Below, piece after piece: positions 37,794 through 49,590 of a stretch of DNA of 58,472 nucleotides. The stretch comes from Acidobacteriota bacterium. Its GTDB lineage: Bacteria > Acidobacteriota > Vicinamibacteria > Vicinamibacterales > JAFNAJ01. The position numbers and the translations under genes are program-made. A model generated the notes under the pieces. It did no database searches. It saw only the letters and a program-made list of their open reading frames with translations, and was not told the DNA's origin. Where the stretch lies: contig JAHDVP010000009.1 in assembly GCA_023384575.1 (NCBI GenBank), positions 78,379-136,850 on the forward strand. Reading direction: 5' to 3'. Each line of letters opens with the position of its first letter. Position 1 is the first letter of the stretch.

Positions 37794-39277
37794 CCGAGCG
37801 CGCTGCGCAGCACGCGATCCGGCGTCGCCTCGTCTCGCGAGTACTCGGCGGCGACCCGCCCCCGTGCCATCACGACGATGCGGTCGCTCAACCCGAGCAC
37901 TTCGGGCAGTTCGGACGACACCACGAGGATGCCGAGGCCCTCCTCGGCGAGGCCCGCGAGGAGCGTGTAGATTTCGAAGCGGGCGTGCACGTCGATGCCG
38001 CGCGTGGGTTCGTCGACGATGAGCACGCGCGCGCCGTGCGCGAGCCACTTCCCGAGCACGACCTTCTGCTGGTTGCCTCCGCTCAGCTCGCGTGCGAGCT
38101 GCGACGGTCCGGTGGTCTTCACGCGGAGGGTGTCGATCCAGCGGGTTGCGAGGGCCCGCTCGGCAGCGGCGTGCACGAACCCGCCGCGCCCGAGGCGCCG
38201 GAGGTTGGGCAGGGCCAGGTTGGCCGCCACGGTCTGGCGCAGCACGAGGCCGTGGCGCTTGCGATCTTCGGGCAACAGCACGATGCCGTGACGGATGGCA
38301 TCGGATGGGGAGCGGAAGCGCACCGGGCGGCCCGCGACGAGGAGACGGCCGGAGTCGATGGGCTCGACGCCCGCCAGCGAGCGCGCGAGCCGGCTGCGGC
38401 CCGCGCCGAGCAGGCCCGCGACGCCGACGATCTCGCCGGTGCGTACGCGCAGGTCGACCGCGTGGAGTCGGCCGCGCTGGCCGAGGGCCTCGGCGCGCAG
38501 CAGCTCGGCGCCCGGGGTCGACCGTCGCGTGGGGAAGAGGCCGCCGACGTCGCGATCGGCCATCAGCCGCACGAGTTCGGTCGTGCCGACCTCCGAGACC
38601 CCGAGCGTCGCGACTCGTCGTCCGTCGCGCAGCACCGTGACGCGATCGCCGATCGCCGCGATCTCCTCGAGGCGGTGCGAGATGTACATGACGCCCACGC
38701 CCTGCGCCGTGAGGCGCCGTACCACGCGAAAGAGCTCCTGCGTCTCGCGGTCGGTGAGCGCCGACGTCGGTTCGTCCATGATGAGGACGCGCACCTCGCC
38801 CGCGAGCGCCTTCGCGATCTCGACGAGCTGCTGCTCCGCGACGCCGAGCGCGGCGACGCGCGCGCCGGGAGCGACTCGCGCCCCGATCCGTTCCAGGGCC
38901 ATCTCGGTGATTCGCAGGGCCCGGCGCCGATCGACGAGACCGAACCGGTGGGGCTCGTGGCCGAGGGTGACGTTCTCGGCGACCCTCAGGTGCGGGACGA
39001 GCGAGAACTCCTGGTGGATCGTCGCGATACCGAGGTCCTGCGCCTCGCGGGGTGACCGCGGTGAGACCGGGCGGCCCTCGAACCGGATCTCGCCTTCGTC
39101 GGCTGGTTCGATGCCCGACAGCAACCTGACCAGCGTCGACTTGCCGGCGCCGTTCTCGCCGAGCAGCACGTGGACCTCACCGGCGCGCACGTCGAGGTCG
39201 ACCGCGTCGAGCGCGGTGACACCGGGGTAGCGTCGAGTCAATCCCCGGCCCTCGACGAGCGGCGGCTTCTCCGTCAT
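37781..39277 (-). CDS. Sugar ABC transporter ATPase with two ABC domains (RbsA-like)
   Basis: 498 residues. The first ABC domain has Walker A GENGAGKST and Walker B LIMDEPTSAL; its signature region (VAEQQLVEIAKAL) lacks the LSGG found in domain two. The second has a degenerate Walker A (GLLGAGRS), an intact signature ELSGGNQQKVVLGKWL and Walker B LIVDEPTRGIDV. This asymmetry is normal for the RbsA/XylG/MglA family. It energises uptake through the permease encoded directly downstream. It is the first gene of a two-gene unit; the usual binding-protein gene (RbsB type) is not adjacent. The start ATG is followed by TEKPPLVEGRGLTRRYPGV, the expected N-terminus. Confidence 0.93.
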   Translation of the reverse strand: MTEKPPLVEGRGLTRRYPGVTALDAVDLDVRAGEVHVLLGENGAGKSTLVRLLSGIEPADEGEIRFEGRPVSPRSPREAQDLGIATIHQEFSLVPHLRVAENVTLGHEPHRFGLVDRRRALRITEMALERIGARVAPGARVAALGVAEQQLVEIAKALAGEVRVLIMDEPTSALTDRETQELFRVVRRLTAQGVGVMYISHRLEEIAAIGDRVTVLRDGRRVATLGVSEVGTTELVRLMADRDVGGLFPTRRSTPGAELLRAEALGQRGRLHAVDLRVRTGEIVGVAGLLGAGRSRLARSLAGVEPIDSGRLLVAGRPVRFRSPSDAIRHGIVLLPEDRKRHGLVLRQTVAANLALPNLRRLGRGGFVHAAAERALATRWIDTLRVKTTGPSQLARELSGGNQQKVVLGKWLAHGARVLIVDEPTRGIDVHARFEIYTLLAGLAEEGLGILVVSSELPEVLGLSDRIVVMARGRVAAEYSRDEATPDRVLRSALGWVA

Positions 39278-39399
39278 TCTGTCGTCGTGCTGCCTTCACC
39301 GCCGGTCCGGCCGGCAGGGGCTGCCAGGTGCCGGGGTACGCGGCGGTGTGCGGTAGCATACCCTGCGACCCCTTTCCGATCGACGGAGATGATCGTCCC

Positions 39400-39876
39400 G
39401 TGACGACCCTGCTGCTCCTCGCTGGCGTGCTGCTCGTCGGAGCCGGCGTCGTCGGCCTTGTGCTGCCCGCCGTGCCCGGCATCGCGCTGGTGTTCCTCGG
39501 CGCCGTGGCCATTGCCGCAGCCGACGAATTCACGCGGGTGGGGCCGTGGACGCTGGCGCTCCTTGCGCTGCTGGCCGTGGCCGCTTCGGTGCTCGACTAC
39601 CTCGCGGGCGTGCTCGGAGCGAAGAAGTTCGGCGCGTCACGGTGGGGAGTCGCGGGCGCCATGCTCGGGCTGGTGCTGGGCCTGCCGCTTGGCCTGCCAG
39701 GGCTCGTGTTCGGTCCGGCGGTCGGGGCCGTGGCGCTGGAGCTGCTGCGCGATCCCGACGCAAGGCGGGCGGGCAGGGCGGGGTTCGGGACCCTCGTCGG
39801 GCTGCTCGTCGGCACCGCCATCAAGTACGCCTTCGCCGGGGTCATCATCGGCATCCTGATCGTGAGCTACTTCTGA
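39400..39876 (+). CDS. DUF456-type small membrane protein
   Basis: 158 residues from the GTG at 39400, preceded by CGGAGA; the longer frame from 39328 would place non-hydrophobic, GC-biased residues before the first membrane segment. The protein is nearly all hydrophobic with about four to five membrane segments and the glycine-rich pattern of the DUF456 family (GVVGLVLPAVPGIALVFLGA near the start, LDYLAGVLGAKKFGASRWGV in the middle, GLPGLVFGPAVGAVALE). No biochemical role is known for the family. It is divergent from the ABC transporter operon. Confidence 0.85.
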   Translation: MTTLLLLAGVLLVGAGVVGLVLPAVPGIALVFLGAVAIAAADEFTRVGPWTLALLALLAVAASVLDYLAGVLGAKKFGASRWGVAGAMLGLVLGLPLGLPGLVFGPAVGAVALELLRDPDARRAGRAGFGTLVGLLVGTAIKYAFAGVIIGILIVSYF

Positions 39877-39892
39877 CTCAGGTCCGGCTGCC

Positions 39893-39919
39893 GACCGCCG
39901 GCTGCCGACTGCCGGCCTG
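39893..39919. repeat. Short GGCTGCCGAC direct repeat after the DUF456-type gene
   Basis: CGGCTGCCGAC occurs twice (from 39893 and from 39908) followed by TGCCGGC, giving overlapping short inverted repeats. It could act as a weak terminator; there is no T-tract. Confidence 0.35.
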
Positions 39920-40043
39920 CAAGACCCAACCACCCCGAATCCATGGCTGACTCCCATCCGACATTCGGCTCGAGGCGCGGGGCTGGAGGCCCGTAGCCGC
40001 CAGCCAGAGTGTCGCAGACGCCGAGGGGGCGGAAGGCGGGCAC

Positions 40044-40049
40044 TATAAT
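40044..40049 (+). promoter_or_regulatory. -10 box TATAAT of glnS, probably leaderless
   Basis: A perfect TATAAT ends 6 bases before the glnS ATG, in an otherwise very GC-rich region. Transcription would start at or next to the A of ATG. There is no Shine-Dalgarno sequence between the two. Confidence 0.65.
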
Positions 40050-40055
40050 CGCGGG

Positions 40056-41776
<1,721 letters not shown>

Positions 41777-41786
<10 letters not shown>

Positions 41787-41836
41787 CGGCCGAGATTCGA
41801 TGCGATTGAGCAAGTGTGCCCACCCGTCAAGACGTC
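41777..41836. repeat. Perfect 13-bp inverted repeat spanning the glnS stop codon
   Basis: GACGTCTTGACGG at 41777-41789 contains the glnS TGA, and its exact reverse complement is at 41824-41836, with a 34-base spacer. It could fold as a 3' hairpin or mark the edge of the neighbouring palindromic element. Confidence 0.6.
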
Positions 41837-41900
41837 CGTCCCCCCGCTCCACGTTCTCGACGGTCTCAGGCAGAGCCTCGCTAGATCAGCGCTGGAAACG

Positions 41901-42106
41901 GCTCTCCCGTGTGTTGATGCGGCCCATCCCGGTTCCGACGACCGGACCGCCTGCGAGGGCGCCGTCGGCCGCTGGCCGCGCGGGTCGCGCCCGGAGGCGC
42001 CGGTTCGCGGCGCTCAACCGCGCTGGTCCCCTGCGCCTTCTCGGGCGGTCAGGCGTGTCGTGTCGGTCGTCTCCACAGGGCTGGGCCTCCTCAACACACC
42101 TGAGGT
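41901..42106. repeat. MITE-like palindromic element, family B, long copy
   Basis: The terminal arms (about 41901-41929 and 42081-42106) are imperfect inverted repeats that share the core GTGTTGA. The left arm, the following TCCCGGTTCCGACGACCGGA and CCGCC, and the right part (GGCGGTCAGG, GTGTCGGTCGTCTC, CCTCCTCAACAC) recur at 55534-55671. This copy has roughly 70 extra bases in the middle. No coding capacity. Confidence 0.75.
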
Positions 42107-42154
42107 CCGCGTCTAGACAGACCAGGAACTGCGTGGGGGCAGCGGTCGGGCCGA

Positions 42155-43192
42155 TCACCCGAGGAACACGCCGCGCGGCAGCGTGTCGGCCGGATCGACC
42201 ACGAAGCGATGCACGCCCGTGATAGAGGCCGAGCCCCGCACCTCGGGCACCACGGCCTCGTGCGGGCCCACCCGCGTCCGCTCGACGATGCGCACCTCGA
42301 AGCGCGATCCGACCAGGCTCTCGATGACGAGGGGTACCCCGGGGGACAGCTCGCCGCGCGCGTGGTGGATGGCCGCCCGGCCGCTCACGCCCGTCCCGGT
42401 CGGCGACCGATCCACCTGCCCGTTGGCGAAGACGCAGACATTGCGGCTGTGCGCAGCGGGGGTGAGCGCACGGCCGACGAAGATCGTGCCGTAGACGAAG
42501 CCCAGATCGTCGGTGTCGGGGTGACGCGGTGGCGTTGCCGTTGCGACGGCTCGTTTGATGGCCATTCCGAGGTCGATGATCCGCTGGTGCTCCTCGGGAA
42601 CCAGTTGCAGCCCCAGCGCCGCAGCCTCGACATAGGCGTAGAAGGCGCCGCCAAAGGCCAGGTCGTAGCGCACGCCTCCGACGCCGGCGACGTCGACCGT
42701 CGCGTCGCGAACCGCGACGAAGGACGGGACGTTGACGAACGCCACCGACGCCGGCTCGCCCGGAGGCCGCAGGACGCGGGCCCGCACGAGGCCGGCCGGT
42801 GTGTCGATGGCCAGAGCCGTTTCGCCACCGGTTGCCGCCACGAAGCCGGTTTCGACGGCAACGGTCGCCACGGCGATGATGCCGTGGCCGCACATCGTGC
42901 TGTAGCCCTCGTTGTGGAGGAAGAGGACACCGAAATCCGCGCCGGGTGTCACAGGCGGCGTGACCACGCAGCCGTACATCTCCCGGTGGCCGCGTGGCTC
43001 GTTGATCAGCACCTGCCTCACGTGATCGAGGTGAGTCCGGAAGTACCGGCGGCGCTCGATCATGGTGGATCCAGGAATCTCGGGCAGACCACCGGTGACG
43101 ATGCGGAGCGGCTCGCCGCCGGTGTGCGCGTCGATGGTGGTGAGGGCCGGCCAGTCGGCCGGCGGCTGCCAGTCGCGGAGAGCCTCGAGCAT
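42155..43192 (-). CDS. trans-3-hydroxy-L-proline dehydratase (proline racemase family)
   Basis: 345 residues from ATG 43192; the frame extends upstream into low-complexity Arg-rich sequence, so this start fits the family N-terminus (TTIDAHTGGEPLRIVTGG). The first catalytic motif is STMCGHGIIAV, with Cys at residue 101. At the position of the second catalytic Cys of proline racemases the sequence is DRSPTGTGVSGRAA, with Thr at residue 265. A Cys/Thr pair is the known signature of trans-3-hydroxyproline dehydratase, which yields pyrroline-2-carboxylate; racemases and 4-hydroxyproline epimerases have Cys/Cys. A proline-catabolism enzyme (1-pyrroline-5-carboxylate dehydrogenase) lies 11 kb away. 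Confidence 0.87.
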   Translation of the reverse strand: MLEALRDWQPPADWPALTTIDAHTGGEPLRIVTGGLPEIPGSTMIERRRYFRTHLDHVRQVLINEPRGHREMYGCVVTPPVTPGADFGVLFLHNEGYSTMCGHGIIAVATVAVETGFVAATGGETALAIDTPAGLVRARVLRPPGEPASVAFVNVPSFVAVRDATVDVAGVGGVRYDLAFGGAFYAYVEAAALGLQLVPEEHQRIIDLGMAIKRAVATATPPRHPDTDDLGFVYGTIFVGRALTPAAHSRNVCVFANGQVDRSPTGTGVSGRAAIHHARGELSPGVPLVIESLVGSRFEVRIVERTRVGPHEAVVPEVRGSASITGVHRFVVDPADTLPRGVFLG

Positions 43193-43221
43193 GAGGCAGT
43201 GTAGATCGGCAGCGTCCTGCG

Positions 43222-43359
43222 CTACGCCTTCGCCGGCACACTCGCCGTGGCGGGCCGCCGCCGGGTCGGCCAGGGCTTCGGGGCGAGCGGCAGCGTGACG
43301 ACGACCGTCGTGCCTCGGCCGACCTCGCTCACGACGTCGATGGTCCCGCCGTGGCGATC
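43222..43359 (-). pseudogene. C-terminal fragment of a sensor histidine kinase
   Basis: The minus strand reads VDRHGGTIDVVSEVGRGTTV followed by VVTLPL and a stop, the end of a GHKL ATPase domain (HGGxIxVxSxxGxGTxFxxxLP). No N, G1 or dimerisation parts are present. It meets the GspE/PilB fragment near 43360, so the rest was deleted. Confidence 0.7.
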
Positions 43360-43755
43360 GACGTCGTGGCGGCGTCGGTGCTGGCCGTGCAGGCACAACG
43401 CCTGGTACGTCGGCTCTGCGCCTGTGCCGCGCAGCGACCCGACGGGCCGAAGCGGCCGGTCGGGTGCGAGGCCTGCGGCTTCACCGGCTACCGAGGGCGG
43501 ATCGCGGTGCACGAGCTGATGCGGCTGACGCCGCGTGTCCGGGCGATGGTGCTCGACATCCGGGCGGCCGATGCCTTGCGTGAAGCCGCACGCCTGTCCG
43601 GCATGCGCACGATGTTCGAGGACGGTGAGCGCAAGGTGGCGGCTGGGCTGACGACCATCGAGGAGGTGGCGCGCGTGGTTCCGCCGCCAGAGGTGGACGA
43701 CTGGCCAGTCGCCGCTGCCAGCGCCCCGCGAGTCCTGCCCTTCGGGGCGGGCTGA
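43351..43755 (+). pseudogene. C-terminal fragment of a GspE/PilB-type secretion ATPase
   Basis: About 125 codons match the extreme C-terminus of type II secretion/type IV pilus assembly ATPases: AQRLVRRLC, the CEACGFTGYRGRIAVHELM zinc-ribbon remnant (the first Cys pair appears as CAC), then GMRTMFEDGERKVAAGLTTI and EEV. Walker A and B are missing, and no pilus or secretion gene is adjacent. The ATG at 43351 lies at the junction with the histidine kinase fragment, in sequence belonging to that fragment, and has no ribosome site. It is most likely a non-functional remnant. Confidence 0.75.
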
Positions 43756-43935
43756 GCGCGCGGCGCGAGCGAACCGGGCAGCCTGGCCCGGCCGTCACAG
43801 GATCAGCAGCGCAGATTCCGCGAGAGACCGTGAGATCCGGTCCTCCGTGTCGATCGGCAACCGTCCGTGTTGAACGCCGCGCGACGGAGGGGTGGCGTGA
43901 CCGGGCGCGTCGCGACGTCGGCGCCGCCGAGAACG

Positions 43936-44682
43936 CTACCGAAATTCGGCGACGACTGGCGCGTGGTCGCTGCGCCCGACGGCCGGCTGTACGACGCACG
44001 CAGCGGCCCGTGCGGCCATCGGTGCGCTCGCGAGGACGTAGTCGATGCGCCAGCCGATATTGCGCTGCCGGAGATTGCGCCACGGGGCCCACCAGGTGAA
44101 GAGGCCCTGGTTGTCGGGATCGAGGGTGCGGCCGACGTCCACGAGCCCCGCGTCGAGCAGGCGGGCGAACGCCGCGCGCTCGTCGGGACGCTGACCGATG
44201 CCGTGTGGCTTGCGCTCCTTCGGATGAACGTCGATCTCCGCGCGCGCGACGTTGAGGTCGCCGCAGATCACGACCCGGCCGCCGCCGGCCGCCGTCGCGG
44301 CGGCCCAGACACGCAGTGCCTCGAGGAAGCGCATCTTCGCCTCGAAGTCCTTGCCGCCGTTTGGCACGTACACCGACGCCAGCGTCACGCCCGTCACGAT
44401 GGTCACCGACACCCGCGTCTCGATGTCGAAGTCCGGGTGCCACACGTCGGGGCGCACGGGGCTCAGCGTCTTGCGGACGAGCAGCGCGACCCCCGAGTAG
44501 CCGCCGGCGCCGTGCCAATGGCACCAGTAGTCGTCGAGGCCGAGCAGCAACACGGGCACCTGCTCCGGGCTCGCCTTGATCTCCTGGAGGCAGACGACGT
44601 CTGGCTGGTCGGTGGCGAGCCAGTCGCAGAGCTCCTCGGCGCGTGCCCGAATGCCGTTGACGTTCCAGGTCGCGATACGCAT
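43936..44682 (-). CDS. xth: Exodeoxyribonuclease III
   Basis: 248 residues. MRIATWNVNGIRAR, LQEIKASPEQVP (catalytic Glu), YVPNGG, VICGDLNVARAEIDVHP (catalytic Asp-x-Asn), WRIDYVLAS and RSDHAPVVAEF (catalytic Asp-His) are all present in order, so the enzyme should be active. It acts as a class II AP endonuclease and 3'-5' exonuclease in base excision repair. Length is normal. The 287 bases upstream are filled by a palindromic repeat element, so its promoter must lie in or beside that element. Confidence 0.95.
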   Translation of the reverse strand: MRIATWNVNGIRARAEELCDWLATDQPDVVCLQEIKASPEQVPVLLLGLDDYWCHWHGAGGYSGVALLVRKTLSPVRPDVWHPDFDIETRVSVTIVTGVTLASVYVPNGGKDFEAKMRFLEALRVWAAATAAGGGRVVICGDLNVARAEIDVHPKERKPHGIGQRPDERAAFARLLDAGLVDVGRTLDPDNQGLFTWWAPWRNLRQRNIGWRIDYVLASAPMAARAAACVVQPAVGRSDHAPVVAEFR

Positions 44683-44690
44683 GAGAGGCT

Positions 44691-44952
44691 CAGAGGAAGC
44701 AGAGGCGCAGAGGAGAAACTACCGCAAAGACGCAAAGGCGCAGAGACACGCTGAGACGGAGCCCGGTGGGCGCGGCGCAGCCGCGCTCCGAGGGGTGCGG
44801 ATGGCCCAGCGAGCGAGCCGGCCGGAGATCGGTTCAGGCTCGTTCGCAGGGCCGTTCGCACCCCTCGTGGCCGGCCGCTTCGCGGCCGGCCACCGGGCGA
44901 TGTCCGGCGTGAGGGCCTCTGCGGGCTCCGCGACCTCCGCTGTCTCTGCGGT
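44691..44952. repeat. Cloverleaf-like dispersed element, family A, copy 1
   Basis: It fills the gap between xth and grpE. The left end is A/G-rich (ACCGCAAAGACGCAAAGGCG from 44721), and the right end (TCTCTGCGGT to 44952) is its imperfect inverse. Inside, GCCCGGTG (44761) pairs with CACCGGGC (ending 44898). Between them are a hairpin GCGCGGC-GCA-GCCGCGC, a long stem whose outer 11 bp are 44789-44799 and 44857-44867 and which extends imperfectly to about 31 bp, and a third hairpin GGCCGGCCG-CTTCG-CGGCCGGCC. The same layout occurs at 57564-57816. Confidence 0.75.
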
Positions 44953-44969
44953 GCTCGGCGCGGTCGCGC

Positions 44970-45598
44970 TCACTCGACACGCGCGACCGCCACCATCGCC
45001 GGCCGCAGCACCTCGTCGCCAATCAGGTAGCCAGGCGTCATGACGCCGCACACCCGGCCATCGCGCGATGGGTCGTCGGCCGGGACAATCGTCACGGCCT
45101 CGTGGCGGGTCGGATCGAACGGGGTGTCGAGCGCCTCGATTCGCGTCACGCCGAAGCCTTCGAGCTTCGCGAGGAACTGCCGCCGCACGATCTCGACGCC
45201 CTGGACGAGCGCATCGACGCTCGTCTGGTCGCGGGCCGCTTCGAGCGCACGATCGAGGTTGTCGACCACCTCGAGCAGCTCCACGAGCATCGTCCGGCGC
45301 CCGCGCTCGATCTCGCGGGCGATGTCCTTGCGCAGCCGCACGCGCGATTCCTCGAACTCCCGTGACGCCTCGCGGTACTTCGAGAGGTACTCCTGGACGA
45401 GCCGGTCCTTCTCGGCCAGCTGTCGCTCGAGGTCCTCCACGTAGGTCGGCTTACCTGGCTGCCAGTCGGCCGAGGTCTCGGGGGAAGCCGCCGGCTCGCC
45501 GGCCTGCTGGCGGGCCCACCAGCGGCGGTCCACGACCTTGAGCGGCGGCTCGTCGTGCACCTGTGGGCCTCGTTGGGACGCGTCGTTGTTCGTGTCGG

Positions 45599-45602
<4 letters not shown>
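44970..45602 (-). CDS. grpE: GrpE nucleotide exchange factor
   Basis: 210 residues. The N-terminal region is charged and disordered, then a long coiled coil (VEDLERQLAEKDRLVQEYLS onward), the RKDIAREIERGRR segment and ELLEVVDNLDRAL, the family signature in the four-helix part. The C-terminal beta domain follows (FGVTRIEALDTPFDPTRHEA, VMTPGYLIGDEVLRPAMVAV). GrpE releases ADP from DnaK. Its ATG overlaps the clpA stop (ATGA at 45599-45602), so it is translated together with clpA. Placement with clpS-clpA and not beside dnaK-dnaJ or hrcA is unusual. Confidence 0.93.
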
Positions 45603-48031
<2,429 letters not shown>

Positions 48032-48040
48032 CGGGACGTC

Positions 48041-48352
48041 CTACTCCTCTTCCATGCTGGCCTTGAGGGGAAACCCCTCGCGGCGCGCCCACCCGTGCAC
48101 GGTGTCGACCTTGGTCTCGGCGATGTCGAACGGGTAGAGCCCGCAGAGGCCCTGACCCGTCGTGTGGACCAGCATCATGATCCGGTACGACTCGGCGGGC
48201 GACTTGTTGAACACCGTCTCGAGCACCTCGACGACGAACTGCATCGTCGTGTAGTCGTCGTTGTGCAGGATGACCTTGTAGAGCTTCGGCTCCCGCGTAT
48301 CGACGCGCGTCTGCTCGAGGACGCCGGTCTCCGTCCGCCGCTGTTCGCCCAT
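48041..48352 (-). CDS. clpS: ClpS adaptor protein
   Basis: 103 residues from ATG 48352. LYKVILHNDDYTTMQFVVEVL is the ClpS core that binds N-terminal destabilising residues, followed by MMLVHTTGQGLCGLYPFDIAETKV, with the conserved HxxG. ClpS passes substrates to ClpA, whose gene begins 9 bases downstream. A further ATG at 48367 is in frame, but a TATCAT box (48366-48371) overlaps it, which favours 48352 with a very short leader. Confidence 0.92.
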   Translation of the reverse strand: MGEQRRTETGVLEQTRVDTREPKLYKVILHNDDYTTMQFVVEVLETVFNKSPAESYRIMMLVHTTGQGLCGLYPFDIAETKVDTVHGWARREGFPLKASMEEE

Positions 48353-48365
48353 GACCGTACATCCC

Positions 48366-48371
48366 ATGATA
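48366..48371 (-). promoter_or_regulatory. Probable -10 box of clpS-clpA-grpE
   Basis: TATCAT on the minus strand ends 13 bases before the clpS ATG, which gives a leader of about 7 bases. No clear -35 box. Confidence 0.45.
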
Positions 48372-48497
48372 CGCCGGGGCGTTGACAGGGGAGGTCCCGG
48401 GCCCGGACAATCCGAGGTCGGCCACCAGCCGGCGCTAGGCCCGGTCATGCCGACCGCGGGCTCAGGGCCGGCGCGAAGCCTGCCCGGACGACACGAC

Positions 48498-49418
48498 ATG
48501 AACCAACTCGCTCCCGGTCTACGCTACGTCGACCTCGAGTACCTCGGGGTGCCCCAGGTCATCGCCACGGCCGTGCTCGGCGGCAGGGGGAACGTCGCGC
48601 TCGTGGACCCCGGACCGGCGGTCGCCCTGCCGATGCTCGAAAAGCAGCTCGCCGCCCTCGGGCTCGGCCTCGACGACGTGACCGCTCTCGTGCTGACGCA
48701 CATCCACCTCGACCACGCCGGCGCGACCGGGACCATCGTGGCGCGGCGTCCCGACACGACCGTCTTCGTCCACGAGCGCGGGGCCCGGCACATGATCGAC
48801 CCCACGAAGCTGCTCGACAGCGCCACGCGGCTCTATGGCAACGACATGGACCGGCTCTGGGGGGAGTTTCTCGCGGTGCCGGCGGCCAACGTCCGAGCCC
48901 TCGCGGGCGGCGAGTCGATCGAGGTCGGTGGGCGAGAGCTGGCCGTGGCGTACACGCCCGGGCACGCGTCGCATCACGTCAGCTACTTCGACGCGAAGAG
49001 CCGTATCGCCTTCTGCGGCGACACGGCGGGCGGCCGCATCGGCTCGGCCCGGTACGTGATGCCACCGACGCCGCCGCCCGACATCGACCTCGACCTGTGG
49101 AAGGCCAGTCTGGCCGCCATCCGATCGTGGCAGCCCGAGCGGCTGTTCCTCACGCATTTCGGTCCGAGCGACCATCCGGAGGCGCACCTCGACGAGCTGG
49201 CGACCCGCCTGGATCGCGTGGCCGGAATCGCTCGCGCGGCCCTTGAAGAGGGGCGCGACGACGAGGCGCAGGCCGACGCGTTCAGGCGCGACATGCGGGC
49301 GGAGCTCGGCCGGCACATGGCCGAGGCCGACGCGCAGCGCTACGAGCTCGCTATCCCGTTCGACCACTGCTTCTACGGGCTGGCGCGCTACTGGCGGAAG
49401 CGCGACGCCCTGTCGTAG
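48498..49418 (+). CDS. MBL-fold metal-dependent hydrolase
   Basis: 306 residues from ATG 48498. LVDPGP, then the metal-binding THIHLDHAGATG (H68, H70, D72, H73), YTPGHASHHVSYF (third His), FCGDTAG (bridging Asp) and FLTHFGPSDHPE (last His) complete a dinuclear metallo-beta-lactamase fold. The C-terminal 80 residues are helical and may form a lid, as in glyoxalase II-like and lactonase-like members. Substrate unknown. The TAG stop is part of an intergenic repeat (CGTAGCGC). It diverges from the clpS operon. Confidence 0.88.
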   Translation: MNQLAPGLRYVDLEYLGVPQVIATAVLGGRGNVALVDPGPAVALPMLEKQLAALGLGLDDVTALVLTHIHLDHAGATGTIVARRPDTTVFVHERGARHMIDPTKLLDSATRLYGNDMDRLWGEFLAVPAANVRALAGGESIEVGGRELAVAYTPGHASHHVSYFDAKSRIAFCGDTAGGRIGSARYVMPPTPPPDIDLDLWKASLAAIRSWQPERLFLTHFGPSDHPEAHLDELATRLDRVAGIARAALEEGRDDEAQADAFRRDMRAELGRHMAEADAQRYELAIPFDHCFYGLARYWRKRDALS

Positions 49419-49590
49419 CGCCGGGACGACCCGCGTCCGGAGCGCCGGGGCTTCAGATCCTATTGGGGGTCCAGGGGGCGACCTGCGGTACGTTGAGTTC
49501 CCGGCGGGAGATCCGGCCCGTCTGTCGTAGCGCGAGGGGCTTCAGCCCCTCGCGACCTCCGCCGGGGCCAAAGCCCCGGCGCTACGGAAG
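49410..49590. repeat. Palindromic CGTAGCGC element, family C, between convergent genes
   Basis: A 61-base unit at 49526-49586 is bounded by CGTAGCGC and GCGCTACG and holds two hairpins: CGCGAGGGGC-TTCA-GCCCCTCGCG and GCCGGGGC-CAAA-GCCCCGGC. A degenerate copy starts at 49410 with TGTCGTAGCGCCGGG. The ends supply the TAG stop of both flanking genes. Also GCGACCTGCGGyAC occurs at 49478 and again at 49588. It may terminate transcription from both sides. Confidence 0.75.

Noticed and set aside
41800-42222. Plus-strand 140-codon frame after glnS
   Set aside because: It crosses the family B repeat and the antisense of the dehydratase gene; composition is non-coding.
43867-44754. Plus-strand 295-codon frame
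   Set aside because: Antisense to exonuclease III, which has all catalytic motifs.
44470-44970. Small coding genes in the xth-grpE gap
   Set aside because: All frames there run through the palindromic family A element and have no conserved motif.
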